DNA of 26,289 nt from Mesorhizobium_K sp040049215 (GCF_040049215.1 NZ_JBDZDN010000010.1:1-26289), one strand, 5' to 3'; shown: positions 1-8,015, counted from the first letter of the stretch. Numbers and translations: made by a program. Notes: generated by a model not told the origin, from the letters alone.

Positions 1-268
1 TTTCGATCCTGGTAACTCGCACCGTGGCGAGGCCCGGTTCAACAGCACCGGTCACAATCGGGTCAACGCCGGCATCGCCTTCATGCGAAACGCAACGTCC
101 GATCGCAGGCTGACCTTCGTGGCTCATCCTCCGCAACGTGTCCGGCAAGGCCGCACGACAGGCTTCAATCGTGGCATAGGCTTCGGGGAGCCGCATCTCA
201 TGGCATTGACGCGCATCCGGGGAGCAAGCCAACAGCACCAGCACGGCGGTAGTGATCGGGTCCAACAT
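1..268 (-). CDS. Small cysteine-containing protein, partial (3' end outside window)
   Basis: An open minus-strand frame runs from the ATG at 268 off the left edge, giving at least 89 residues. The N-terminus is a hydrophobic stretch (TTAVLVLLAC) ending in cysteine 15, followed by C22 and C37 and a further cysteine near residue 65. The LLAC sequence resembles a lipobox, but there is no basic residue before the hydrophobic segment, so a lipoprotein is only possible. The pattern of a short hydrophobic start followed by spaced cysteines recalls uncharacterised small rhizobial proteins; I do not know a function. No strong ribosome site is seen before the ATG, so the start is uncertain. The frame opposite it on the plus strand is rich in Arg/His/Pro and reads like a shadow. 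It is divergent from the TadG-like gene, leaving about 258 bases for promoters. Confidence 0.55.
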   Translation of the reverse strand, partial: MLDPITTAVLVLLACSPDARQCHEMRLPEAYATIEACRAALPDTLRRMSHEGQPAIGRCVSHEGDAGVDPIVTGAVEPGLATVRVTRIE

Positions 269-526
269 GGGCCGGCAACGGCGGGCGACCGGAAGAGGTT
301 CCCGCGCGCCCTTACGTGTTGTCATGTGACTGCGCTATTTTTGCGCCTGAATAGCGTACCTTTGGTGCCGGTTGACGCAGCGCGTCGCTGTGCGGTTTTT
401 CGTCTCCGATGTGCGGTTGGGGTCGTGCGACGCTATCGGCTAGAAGCGTAAAATTTTAGCCCTTACCTATACTGCTCTGAAATGGTCGTCCCGCATGCTG
501 CGCTGGTTTGGCTTGGGGAATGAGCG
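269..526. other. Intergenic region between divergent genes
   Basis: This stretch separates the partial minus-strand gene from the plus-strand TadG-like gene and should hold both promoters. I could not pick out a convincing -35/-10 pair or an operator. The end nearest the plus gene is less GC-rich (around 445-480). Confidence 0.4.
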
Positions 527-1765
527 ATGTTCAGGCGTTTCTGGCGCTCGGAGTCTGGCAACTTCGCGATCATCACGGCAATCACGTCCATCCCGCTTTT
601 GGCAGGGGTGGCTGCCGCGGTGGATTATACCCATGCTCTCAACAAAGGCGGCCAGCTTCAGAATTCGCTCGATGCCTCTGCATTGGCGATCGCCACCGCA
701 TATCACCTCGGAATGTCGGATGAAGAATTAACTGAACTAGGGCGGGACTATTACAAGCGCAACATGGTCGGCATCCTCAACGAGGGTGCGGAATTTCCGT
801 TCGAGTATGATGACGAGTTGAGCAGCGACCTCACCGCCATCGCCAGTTCCGAAGGAAATGAGGACTTCATAATCGCCCGCTCGGCCCTCCGGCATACTGG
901 TTTGGTGGGCGGCATCAGCTGGCCGTTGAAAAAGCGCAGCGTTGTGAAAATCAAACGCGGGCCGCTTGCCTGTGTCCTGGCCCTCGACCCAGCCGCTTCC
1001 GCGGCCGTGAAGTTCCAGGGATCGACGGATATCACGCTGGAGGGCTGCGTCATCGCCTCGAACTCCAAATCGGACAGTGCGATTTCCCGGGGCGGCTCAG
1101 CGTTGCTGACGGCCGCGTGCACGAATTCTGTAGGCGGCACAAGCGGCATCAAGACCAGTTCGAATGTTCACCTCGACTGCAGCACTCCGATGGAGAACCA
1201 GTATCCCTCATTCGACCCGTTGGCTGGGGTTGTCCCCCCCACCTATACGGGCTGCAAGAATGTGACAGGTGGCAAGACCAAGACGCTCTCACCTGGCACC
1301 TATTGCAATCAGAAGCTCTCCGGGGACATCACGCTGGAGCCCGGTTCCTATATTCTCCGTGGTGGCAGCGTGGATCTGAACGGAAACGGCGTTCTTAAAG
1401 GCGCGGGCGTAACCGTCTTCCTGATGGAGGATGCGCAATTCAGCATCAACGGCAATGAAGTGGTGCAGCTCACGCCGCCGACCTCCGGGCCTTACGCAGG
1501 TATCGTGATCTACCAGGAGAAGAGCAACACCAACACGGTCTCGATAAACGGAACGTCGGACTCCTATGTGAGCGGCTTCATCTACGCGCCCGGTGCTCAC
1601 GTCTTCTATGCGGGAAATTCCGTGTCAACGACCCAGTCCCGCTGCCTGAGGATCGTAGGCAATACCGTCGAGATGACGGGTAACTCCGACCTGGAATCGG
1701 ATTGCTCCGCCGAACTGGGTGGTCGAGAGATGTTCGCCGGCCGCTACATGTCGATCGTGCGGTAG
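527..1765 (+). CDS. TadE/TadG-like membrane-anchored protein with beta-rich C-terminal region
   Basis: The 412-residue product begins with a short basic segment and the ESGNFAIITAITSIPLL-type start typical of the Flp-pilus TadE/TadG-like N-terminal domain (Pfam Tad family): one transmembrane helix at about residues 13-36, then a helix with D-A-S-A-L-A-I-A-T-A. The rest faces outward. From about residue 240 it is rich in Gly, Asn, Thr and short hydrophobic strands (GTYCNQ, GSYILRGG, GVLKGAGVTVFLM), which suggests a beta-helix or beta-sandwich. Several cysteines are spread through it. The start follows GGGGAATGAGCG. TadG proteins normally sit in a tad cluster; none of the partners (TadA ATPase, secretin, prepilin) is nearby, so this is an orphan, possibly a pilus-surface or envelope protein. 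Family assignment of the N-terminus is firm, the role is inference. Confidence 0.85.
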   Translation: MFRRFWRSESGNFAIITAITSIPLLAGVAAAVDYTHALNKGGQLQNSLDASALAIATAYHLGMSDEELTELGRDYYKRNMVGILNEGAEFPFEYDDELSSDLTAIASSEGNEDFIIARSALRHTGLVGGISWPLKKRSVVKIKRGPLACVLALDPAASAAVKFQGSTDITLEGCVIASNSKSDSAISRGGSALLTAACTNSVGGTSGIKTSSNVHLDCSTPMENQYPSFDPLAGVVPPTYTGCKNVTGGKTKTLSPGTYCNQKLSGDITLEPGSYILRGGSVDLNGNGVLKGAGVTVFLMEDAQFSINGNEVVQLTPPTSGPYAGIVIYQEKSNTNTVSINGTSDSYVSGFIYAPGAHVFYAGNSVSTTQSRCLRIVGNTVEMTGNSDLESDCSAELGGREMFAGRYMSIVR

Positions 1766-1840
1766 GCTCGACGCTGACAACGACTTCCGTGGCCTTGAGT
1801 TCTCAGGGGTGCGCTGCCATTCGGACAAACGGCTCCCTGC

Positions 1841-2877
1841 CTACGCCAGGTTAGCTGCCACCACGTCCTCGTTCCATTCGAGTCCGACACCGGGCACGTT
1901 GGGAATATGCAGATGCCCGCCCTTGAGCGTGTAGGGCGTCAGCAGGAGGGGGTCAGCCCAGTCTTGCCATTCCAGCCAGTGTGCTGTCTCGGTGACCCGC
2001 AGGACATGGGCAGCTACCTCCGGATAAAGGTGAGTGGAGATTGGAATGCCAGCGGCGCCGGCTATGGCTGCTGCACGCATCCAGCCGGTGACGCCGCCGA
2101 TGCGCATGAAATCGGGCATGACCAGGTCGCAGGCTTTCTTCTGAAGTGCCTTGTGCATTTCCCTGGGTCCATAGAAGTTCTCTCCCATCTGAATGGGCGT
2201 CTTCAATTCATGGGCGAGTTGAGCATACCCATCGAGATTGTCATAGACGATGGGCTCCTCGATCCAAGCAAGCCCAAGCCCGTCGATCATGTGGCATCGA
2301 TGGAGCGCCTCTGCCAGATTGAGGCCTTGGTTGAAATCGACCATCAGGTGCATCTCTTCGCCAACGGCCTTGCGCACCGCCTCGACGGTTGAAAGGTCAT
2401 CGGACGCTCGTTCGCGACCGCGACTGCTTTCGGCTCCTTCAGCCAGAGGCCGTTGCTGTTGTAGCATTTCACCGGACCCACCGAGCCGCCAAGCAGCACG
2501 CAGAGCGGTTGGCCAGCCGCTTTGGCGAGAGCGTCCCAAGCCGCCATGTCCAGTCCAGATGCGGCGATCATCGCCAATCCCTCGTAACCAACGAAATGGA
2601 GAGACTTCCGCGCGGCCTCAAACAGGTCGACGGGCGCAACGGGCCGACCCTTCAACATCGTGCCGAGATCGTCGATGGCCGGCACCAGGTAGCGCATCGA
2701 CTTCAAGAGATAGGGTTCCAGATAGCTGCGTCCGGTGATCCCCTCCTCGGTCATGAGATCGATCAGGATGAGCGGCCATTCGGTGATCGTGGCAATTCGA
2801 GCAACAATTGGCCTTTTCAGCTTCAGCACGACTGGGCGCGCTGTGATGCCTCTCATGGTCAATGCGGGGGGGTGCAT
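1841..2877 (-). pseudogene. Mandelate racemase/muconate lactonizing enzyme-like gene, broken by deletion and frameshift
   Basis: Two minus-strand frames together make one enolase-superfamily protein. The N-terminal part starts at the ATG at 2877, with AGGAG seven bases upstream, and runs to about 2400; the C-terminal part is in another frame from about 2420 to the stop at 1841. The second part keeps the mandelate racemase metal ligands and acid/base residues: MVDFNQ (Asp), WIEEP (Glu), MGENF (Glu), VMPDFMRIGGVTGW (Asp), STHLYPE (His) and HWLEW (Glu). The stretch between LKEPKAVA and DDLSTVEAV is about 20 residues too short. In this family it holds the KxK catalytic lysine motif, so the active site is lost as well as the frame. 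Total span is 1037 nt, not a multiple of three, against about 360-370 codons for the family. Closest resemblance is to mandelate racemase itself. Confidence 0.9.
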
Positions 2878-3065
2878 GGCTGATCTCCTGCAATCACAAT
2901 CTGCCGGGGTCATCTACGCCAACTGGCCGATCTAAATACACCGTTGCGTTATACTGGAGCGGGCGCTGTTATGCCACGAGCTCCGCCGAGCGGCGAAAGG
3001 GTCCCACCTTGCCCATCCTCGAGCGCACGTTTGTAGATTGTTGTTTGTGCAGGCCACGCGTGCCC

Positions 3066-3095
3066 GGAAAACAGAGCGCCTGCTAGTTCAGGCGC
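3066..3095 (-). terminator. Intrinsic terminator of the lasso-type leader peptide gene
   Basis: Read on the minus strand, GCGCCTG and CAGGCGC (3089-3095 and 3076-3082) form a perfect 7-bp stem with a 6-base loop, followed by TCTGTTTT. It lies 23 bases after the stop of the peptide gene at 3119, so the transcript should be short and single-gene. Confidence 0.7.
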
Positions 3096-3118
3096 GAAGG
3101 CAGCTAGCTGGGCATCGT

Positions 3119-3220
3119 TCAACCGGAACCTCGTATCGGCGAGCCGCCGCCATAATCGGCCGTGATCTTGCTCATTTTACCGCGACGCACCAACACGGGC
3201 TTCTGATAGGTCTTTTTCAC
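3119..3220 (-). CDS. Orphan RiPP precursor with lasso-peptide-type leader
   Basis: The frame encodes 33 residues if it begins at the GTG at 3220. An ATG two codons earlier (3226) touches the GGAGG and leaves no spacing, whereas the GTG has GGAGG exactly six bases upstream, so GTG is the better start. The product begins MKKTYQKPVLVRRGK. It matches the lasso leader consensus YxxPxLxxxGxxxxxT exactly (Y5, P8, L10, G14, T20). YxxPxL is the part read by the B1/RRE recognition protein. With T20 at -2, the core would be DYGGGSPIRGSG. This has no Asp/Glu at core positions 7-9, so the classical isopeptide ring cannot form. No B1, B2 or asparagine-synthetase-like C protein is in the window. It could be a precursor for enzymes elsewhere, a different RiPP class, or a decayed one. 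It has its own terminator and a leader hairpin. Confidence 0.7.
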   Translation of the reverse strand: MKKTYQKPVLVRRGKMSKITADYGGGSPIRGSG

Positions 3221-3255
3221 AGGCATCCTCCAATTACGCCAAGCTGTAACGTGGG

Positions 3256-3294
3256 GCCCGGACCGTAAGGTTTGCGATGGATTACGGCCCGGGC
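3256..3294. other. Strong hairpin upstream of the RiPP precursor start
   Basis: GCCCGGACCGTAA (3256-3268) and TTACGGCCCGGGC (3282-3294) pair over 13 positions with one mismatch and a 13-base loop. It sits 36 bases before the GTG start, so it is in the peptide's untranslated leader or at its promoter. Neither side has a T run, so it is not a standard terminator. Confidence 0.55.
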
Positions 3295-3407
3295 TTAGCC
3301 GGATGCCTCGAACCCCCCGGCACACCGGGCGCATGAATTCAGGTTTGCCATCTCCAAAAGACAGTCACCACCCGGCCAGTCGTTGAACAACTACTCTGGA
3401 GTCGAGA

Positions 3408-4286
3408 TCATCTGCCCGCATCGCCGCGCCCGTTTGGCGAGCCGTCACCACCGCCATTGCCTTTCCCGTTGTTACCCTTGCCGGGCGAAGGGTCAGGATC
3501 GGGATCGGGCGACGGACCCGGGCCAGGACCGGGACCAGGACCGGGGCCAGGACCCGGATCAGGGGCCGGTGCACTTGTCGCCGGCGACGTATTCGCCTTG
3601 TTGGTATCGAGCGACCCGGTTGTAAGGCAATCATTGCCGACCTGAAATCTGCCAGATAGCTTCTGGTAGCCTGTCATGAACGGCAAGGCACGGGCATTTT
3701 TGAGCTGCTTCAACGCATTGGAACTGACGCGCGCCGGCTGGCTCACACCTCCTCCTGGGGTCGCAACAATAAAATCGCACCGGCGGCGCAGATCGCGACA
3801 GCCATTCGCGCCACAGAAGCGAACCGATCCCGTAAGCAGCACAACAGCAGTCGTTCCGCCGGAACCGACATAGACGTCGAAGGCGGTGCCTCTGATGCCG
3901 ATCGTGCCTGCCGGAGTGTTTATCTTGTAGGCGGATGACTTTGAACCGCCGCTGATCCAGCGGAAACTTCCTTTGGCAGCGTTGATGGTCAAGTCGTTCA
4001 CGGACCTGCTGCCGTTGAAGACAAAGCTGTCGATTACAACCGAAGAGTTCCAGCCGACTGCCAACTTTGTCCCATCACGAAAAATGAACTCGCCAAGCCC
4101 AGTGCTCGATGTTCGAATTCGCTCGTCGCGATGCACCGGAGATTTGGTGGCAAGCGGGCGGCCATCGCCCGTTACGGACGTCTTGATCAGGGCGGCTTGG
4201 CCAACCTGCTCACCGGCCGCGTCTAGTGTTCCGATACCGAGCACCAGTGGGCTGACAATCAGCACCCGGCAAAGCCATGCATGCAT
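3408..4286 (-). CDS. Secreted FecR-domain protein with Pro-Gly/Pro-Asp tail
   Basis: The 292-residue product starts with a signal-peptide-like segment (basic Arg, then LIVSPLVLGIGTLDAAG). A FecR-type beta domain follows at about residues 25-165, with the usual repeats G-x-G-E-x-x-F-x-D-G-T, INAAKGSFRW and INTPAGTIGIRGTAFDV. Four cysteines lie at about 155-215. The last 60 residues are almost only P, G, D, N and S (DPGPGPGPG..., then PDPDPDPSPG), a flexible or wall-like tail encoded by an imperfect DNA repeat. Classical FecR is an inner-membrane anti-sigma protein next to an ECF sigma factor and a TonB receptor; here the domain is exported and none of these partners is adjacent, so it is a stand-alone FecR-domain protein of unknown role. 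The start codon is preceded by a weak GGGGCGAG. Confidence 0.85.
   Translation of the reverse strand: MHAWLCRVLIVSPLVLGIGTLDAAGEQVGQAALIKTSVTGDGRPLATKSPVHRDERIRTSSTGLGEFIFRDGTKLAVGWNSSVVIDSFVFNGSRSVNDLTINAAKGSFRWISGGSKSSAYKINTPAGTIGIRGTAFDVYVGSGGTTAVVLLTGSVRFCGANGCRDLRRRCDFIVATPGGGVSQPARVSSNALKQLKNARALPFMTGYQKLSGRFQVGNDCLTTGSLDTNKANTSPATSAPAPDPGPGPGPGPGPGPGPSPDPDPDPSPGKGNNGKGNGGGDGSPNGRGDAGR
3491..3565. repeat. Imperfect short tandem repeat encoding the Pro-Gly/Pro-Asp tail
   Basis: Units like GGGATC, GGGCCAGGACC and GGGACCAGGACC repeat here. They encode alternating Pro-Gly and Pro-Asp at the C-terminus of the FecR-domain protein. Such repeats can change length by slippage. Confidence 0.7.
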
Positions 4287-4334
4287 TGTCTCGCCCCACC
4301 CAGGTATAACGGCGAATTTTCAATGGTTAAGAAG

Positions 4335-4362
4335 ACACTAATGCATAGGTGCCGAGTGTCAA
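4335..4362 (-). promoter_or_regulatory. Possible sigma-70-type promoter of the FecR-domain gene
   Basis: On the minus strand TTGACA (4357-4362) is followed after 16 bases by TAGTGT (4335-4340), about 50 bases before the start codon at 4286. The -35 is perfect, the -10 is poor. Confidence 0.3.
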
Positions 4363-5156
4363 TCATATACCAATGTCTTGCTTAATGCCGGTGGGCAGCA
4401 GACCGGCGAGCGTCGTGACCGCAGGCGCAGACCGCTAGTTGCCCCCGGCCGCCGCTGACCGGTCCGACTGACCGTGGGAGCGGGCGCCTTGGGCGAACTA
4501 GGCGCCGGGTGGCGGACAGCCGGACCGGGCCGGAACTGTTAAGCCCACGGCGTTGTCAGAATTGTTCGTGGTTGGCAAGCGGCGCAACGTATCGCCGGTT
4601 GCATCGAAGCGCGGTCAGAAGAGGTCGGCAACTACTTCCCCGCACCACAGTTGCCTATGCCTCGCCGCCGGCTTGGATTGATACGTGAAGTAGTATTCTC
4701 AAAGGTCAGGGTCCGGACTCTTGGCAAACCGGCGACGGCGACGCAGAGGGCAACACCACGCGCACTGTAAAAATCACGACGCCGTTCATTTCGATTTTTT
4801 CGAGTTCGACGCTCCGCTCCCCCCATGGCGTGCCTCCCAGGGTTGTGCGTGTGAGGCGGCCCGGCTGGATGGGGTGCGGGTGGGCATTCCAGCCGGGTCT
4901 AACCGGATGCCTCGTCCACCCGGCTGACTCATTAGCATCTGCTGATTTTGCGGAAATTCAATCGATATCACCAAACCAGGCGGCCGGCCACGAGATCCCG
5001 CCACACGGCAACGTTAGTCGCTTTCGTTCCCGATGGCAGCCTACGCACAAAAGCCCTTCCGCGGCGAATACCCCCCGGAGCGGTCGACCCGAAATGGGCA
5101 AGACAGGCATATCTTTCGCAGCTAATGTTTCAGCGGCGCAAGGGAGACAAAGGCCG
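4363..5156. other. Long non-coding stretch
   Basis: I see no convincing gene in these roughly 790 bases. The frame of the downstream VOC gene stays open leftward to 4830, but that part is Arg/Pro/Ser-rich and has no ribosome site. A 7-bp inverted repeat, GGCGCCT...AGGCGCC, lies at 4483-4506. Parts of the stretch are GC-rich and low in structure otherwise; it may be decayed coding DNA. Confidence 0.4.
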
Positions 5157-6059
5157 ATGATGAGTCAAGAATTTCTGGCCAACGCCACCCGTCTTGGCCC
5201 GGTTCATCTGCGGGTCGTCGACATTCCAGCCGCCTTGCCGGTCTGGTTCGACGTGGTCGGCCTCTCGATCCAGGCTTCGGACGGCGGGGTCGCCGAGCTC
5301 GGCGTCGAGAGCAAGACCCTTATTGTGCTGCACGCCGGAGCAACAACCGTCCTGCCGTCGAAGTCCCGCGATCTTTTTCATGTCGCCATCCATGTCACGA
5401 CACGCAAGGAATTGGCCCGGGTAGCCGCCCGGCTGCGTGCCTCCGGCTTGAGGCACAGCGCCCAGGATCACCTGATCTCGGAATCTCTTTACGTTTCCGA
5501 TCCTTCCGGCAACGGAATCGAGAACTGCTTCGACACGCCCGAGCGGTTCGCTTCCAGGGGAGAGACGGCTAGCGGCGGTGTCTTGCTTTTAGCCAAGGAC
5601 GGCACAAGGCATTCCGGGCTTGAAACTCTGGATATCGATCGACTGCTGCATGAGCTCGATCCGGCGGACCGTGCCAAAGTTCCGCTGGCGGCGGATACCT
5701 TCATCGGTCACATTCATATGCGCGCGCGGTCGCCCGAAACACTGATGGCGTTCTACCTCGGCGCGCTTGGCTTCAGGCCACATATCCAGTCAGCAACGTT
5801 TGGCCTGTTCGACTGCGGCACCGAGCAACGCCCACACATGGTGGCCTTCAACATCTGGGCTCGCGACGAGCTAAAGGAGCCACCGCTCGGCGCCGCTGGT
5901 TTGGAGCATTTCACCGTCGTGCTTCCCACCCGGGAAGACCTCGCGGCCGTCGCGCGACGTCTGGGCGATGCGCACGTGTCCTCGCAGCAATCGGATGGGG
6001 CGCTGGACCTCTCCGACCCTGAGGGAAATCGCCTGCGGATGGTGCTCGCAGGCAACTGA
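5157..6059 (+). CDS. Two-domain VOC (glyoxalase/extradiol dioxygenase superfamily) protein, CatE-like
   Basis: The start is taken at the ATG at 5157, preceded by AAGGGAGACAAAGG; this gives 300 residues, the usual size for the fused two-module type resembling Bacillus CatE (catechol 2,3-dioxygenase-like). Module one (residues about 12-125) has the metal triad pattern: H17 in GPVHLRV, H75 or H79 in FHVAIHV, and E122 in SGNGIEN. Module two (about 182-298) has HIHMRA and LEHFTVV, but the place of the third ligand is Arg (EGNRLRM). If metal is bound, it is therefore by the first module. Members oxidise or isomerise small aromatic or carbonyl compounds; the substrate is not predictable. The sulfotransferase begins 33 bases later on the same strand. 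Confidence 0.85.
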   Translation: MMSQEFLANATRLGPVHLRVVDIPAALPVWFDVVGLSIQASDGGVAELGVESKTLIVLHAGATTVLPSKSRDLFHVAIHVTTRKELARVAARLRASGLRHSAQDHLISESLYVSDPSGNGIENCFDTPERFASRGETASGGVLLLAKDGTRHSGLETLDIDRLLHELDPADRAKVPLAADTFIGHIHMRARSPETLMAFYLGALGFRPHIQSATFGLFDCGTEQRPHMVAFNIWARDELKEPPLGAAGLEHFTVVLPTREDLAAVARRLGDAHVSSQQSDGALDLSDPEGNRLRMVLAGN

Positions 6060-6092
6060 TCTAAAGGCCTGTTGGCCTGAGCGGGAGGGGGG

Positions 6093-6695
6093 ATGGCGAT
6101 CAGGGTAATCGGAACGGGCTTTGGCCGGACAGGAACGGATTCGATGCGCGAGGCGCTGACCTTCCTTGGCATCGGCCCCTGCCACCACATGTTCGAAGTC
6201 ATGGCAGATAAAGAGCAGAAGCGGCTTTGGCGTGCGCTTGCGAAGGGCGCGGCACCAGACTGGAACCAGCTGTTTGCCGGCTACGCGTCCTGCATGGACT
6301 GGCCCTCGGCGCACTATTGGCGTGACCTGATTGAGTACTATCCGGACGCCCAGGTCATCCTGACATACCGGTCGCCGGAAAGCTGGTGGGAAAGCTTCGA
6401 GAAAACGATCCTGGCAGGCATCAACCAGAGCACGGATCAGCAGTCGCTGGGTCTCGCCTTGATCTCCAAGCAAGTCTTCGACAGCCGGCCGCATGATCGC
6501 GCCTATGCCATAGCCGTCTACGAAGCCAATGTAAGGGCGGTCATTGCGACGGTCCCGCCGGGTCGGCTGCTGGTCCACGATCTGGGCGACGGATGGGAGC
6601 CGCTCTGCCTGCATCTTGGCGTGCCAGTACCGAACCAGCCTTATCCCAATCGCAACAACACCAAAGACTTTCAGTCGGCTCTTGCCCAGCACTAG
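6093..6695 (+). CDS. P-loop sulfotransferase family protein (Sulfotransfer_4 type)
   Basis: The 200-residue product begins with the PAPS-binding loop GTGFGRTGT at residues 7-15, then SMREAL. It later has VILTYRSPESWW at about residues 88-100, the second PAPS-contact region with conserved Arg-x-x-x-x-W-W. The conserved N-terminal cysteine/histidine patch GPCHHMFEV and the C-terminal FPN-like end (PVPNQPYPNRNNT) are typical of this bacterial and fungal group (Pfam PF17784). The acceptor is unknown. AGGGGGG lies directly upstream of the ATG. It may be co-transcribed with the VOC gene 33 bases upstream. Confidence 0.88.
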   Translation: MAIRVIGTGFGRTGTDSMREALTFLGIGPCHHMFEVMADKEQKRLWRALAKGAAPDWNQLFAGYASCMDWPSAHYWRDLIEYYPDAQVILTYRSPESWWESFEKTILAGINQSTDQQSLGLALISKQVFDSRPHDRAYAIAVYEANVRAVIATVPPGRLLVHDLGDGWEPLCLHLGVPVPNQPYPNRNNTKDFQSALAQH

Positions 6696-6868
6696 TCTGA
6701 GGGACATCCTAGCGGTTGCCGCGTCGTCGTTACCGACACAAATGCCTTCATGAGCCCTGACATACGTCTGCTTTCCCCAAAATGGGTCAAATATCACTCT
6801 CAAGGCGCTACACTTTCAGGACTCGACACGCTTACGTCAAACGGTAATCCTCGCTCAACGAGGTCATC

Positions 6869-7549
6869 ATGCCGATCAACAAGTTTGCCCTATTTTGTCC
6901 AATGGTGAGGGCTTGCGACATGCTTGAGCCCCGCTGGACTTTGTTGATCCTGGCGGAAATGGCGACAGGCGTAACGCACTTCAACGACATTCGCCGAGGA
7001 GTGCCAGGTATTTCGCCGGGCCTGCTCAGCAAGCGGCTTAAACAGCTCGAAGCCAATGGTCTTGTCGAACGTATTGCAGACGAAGCGAGTGCAGCCGTTG
7101 ATTACGTGCGAACCGACGCTGCTCGTGAGCTAGATCCGATCATGGAAGCGCTAGGGCGATGGTCCTACCGTAATACCGACGCCGATGAGCAACTCTGCAA
7201 TGTCGATCCCCAACTGCTGATGTGGAACATGCGCCGGAAAATACGAGTCGGTGCATTCCCGCAGCGTCGGGTTGTGCTGAAGTTCAGCTATCCCGCCCAC
7301 GACCGAGACCCGCGCAACTTCTGGCTGATCGTGCGTCCTGGCGAGCCGGTCGATGTCTGTTTTGTCGATCCCGGCCATGATGTCGACCTTTTCGTGACTG
7401 CCGATTTGCGTGCAGTGGCATCAGTGTTTTTCGGAAGGTCCCGATTGGCAGACGAATTGCGGAGCGGCAGAATTGACCTGCTCGGGTCGATGGCGCTTGA
7501 ACGCAGCATCGAAAGCTGGTTCGGACTTAGTTCGTTTGCCACTCAGTAG
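6869..7549 (+). CDS. HxlR-family transcriptional regulator with C-terminal SCP2-like domain
   Basis: Residues about 10-100 form the winged-helix HxlR domain: CPMVRACDMLEPRWTLLIL, then THFNDIRRGVPGISPGLLSKRLKQLE (recognition helix) and GLVER. The initial Cys (C10) is the position that senses quinone, aldehyde or thiol-reactive compounds in some HxlR proteins. The remaining 125 residues resemble the sterol-carrier-like domain often attached to this subgroup (WLIVRPGEPVDVCFVDPG, DLFVTADLRAVASVFFG). The start has CGAGG six bases upstream. It precedes a cupin gene by 118 bases and may control that gene or the VOC/sulfotransferase pair behind it; this is inference. Confidence 0.88.
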   Translation: MPINKFALFCPMVRACDMLEPRWTLLILAEMATGVTHFNDIRRGVPGISPGLLSKRLKQLEANGLVERIADEASAAVDYVRTDAARELDPIMEALGRWSYRNTDADEQLCNVDPQLLMWNMRRKIRVGAFPQRRVVLKFSYPAHDRDPRNFWLIVRPGEPVDVCFVDPGHDVDLFVTADLRAVASVFFGRSRLADELRSGRIDLLGSMALERSIESWFGLSSFATQ

Positions 7550-7667
7550 GGTAAGCCGTCCGCGCTAGACCCCAGGGCAAAAGCCCTACGACAACGATTA
7601 CGAAAAATCCGAGCGAGATGAAGGTGAAGAAACAATATCAGGAAGGCCGTGAGGGGAGAGACAAGTG

Positions 7668-8015
7668 ATGGAAGGAATGTTGAAGGCGTTCGATCAGCCG
7701 GATGAGGTCCGAGAATTTCCTTTTGGGCGGTTTGAAATCGTCCACATCGCGGGTGTTACTCTTGGGCGCGCCACTTATCAGCCCGGTTGGAAATGGTCGG
7801 TTCACAATGCTCCGTCCGCCGGAACTCAACTCTGCCATGCGCCGCACACGGGAACCGTCCTATCGGGCCATGGGGCCGTCCAATATGAGGATGGCCGTTT
7901 CGTCGACTTACTGCCAGGTACGGTTTTCTACGTTACGACAACGCCCCACGACAGCTGGGTGGTGGGAGACGTGCCTTATGTGTCACTGCACGTCCTGAAG
8001 GCGGTCGCCCACTGA
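7668..8015 (+). CDS. Small cupin-domain protein
   Basis: The 115-residue single-domain cupin starts at ATG 7668 (a GTG directly before it at 7665 is also possible; GGGGAG lies 6-9 bases upstream). The core shows YQPGWKWSVHNAP, then QLCHAPHTGTVLSG and the second motif LPGTVFYVTTTPHDSWVVG with a conserved His. The usual HxH...E of motif one is altered to CHAPH, so metal binding is likely but not certain. Its substrate is unknown. It follows the HxlR regulator on the same strand. Confidence 0.8.
   Translation: MEGMLKAFDQPDEVREFPFGRFEIVHIAGVTLGRATYQPGWKWSVHNAPSAGTQLCHAPHTGTVLSGHGAVQYEDGRFVDLLPGTVFYVTTTPHDSWVVGDVPYVSLHVLKAVAH

Noticed and set aside
83..451. Plus-strand frame of 122 codons at the left end
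   Set aside because: Rich in Arg/His/Gln/Thr, no ribosome site; it is the shadow of the minus-strand small cysteine protein.
4830..5156. N-terminal extension of the VOC protein
   Set aside because: The frame is open but the composition is random and there is no ribosome site; the ATG at 5157 gives the family length.
6832..6847. TTAC...GTAA palindrome before the HxlR gene
   Set aside because: Only four bases per arm; expected by chance.
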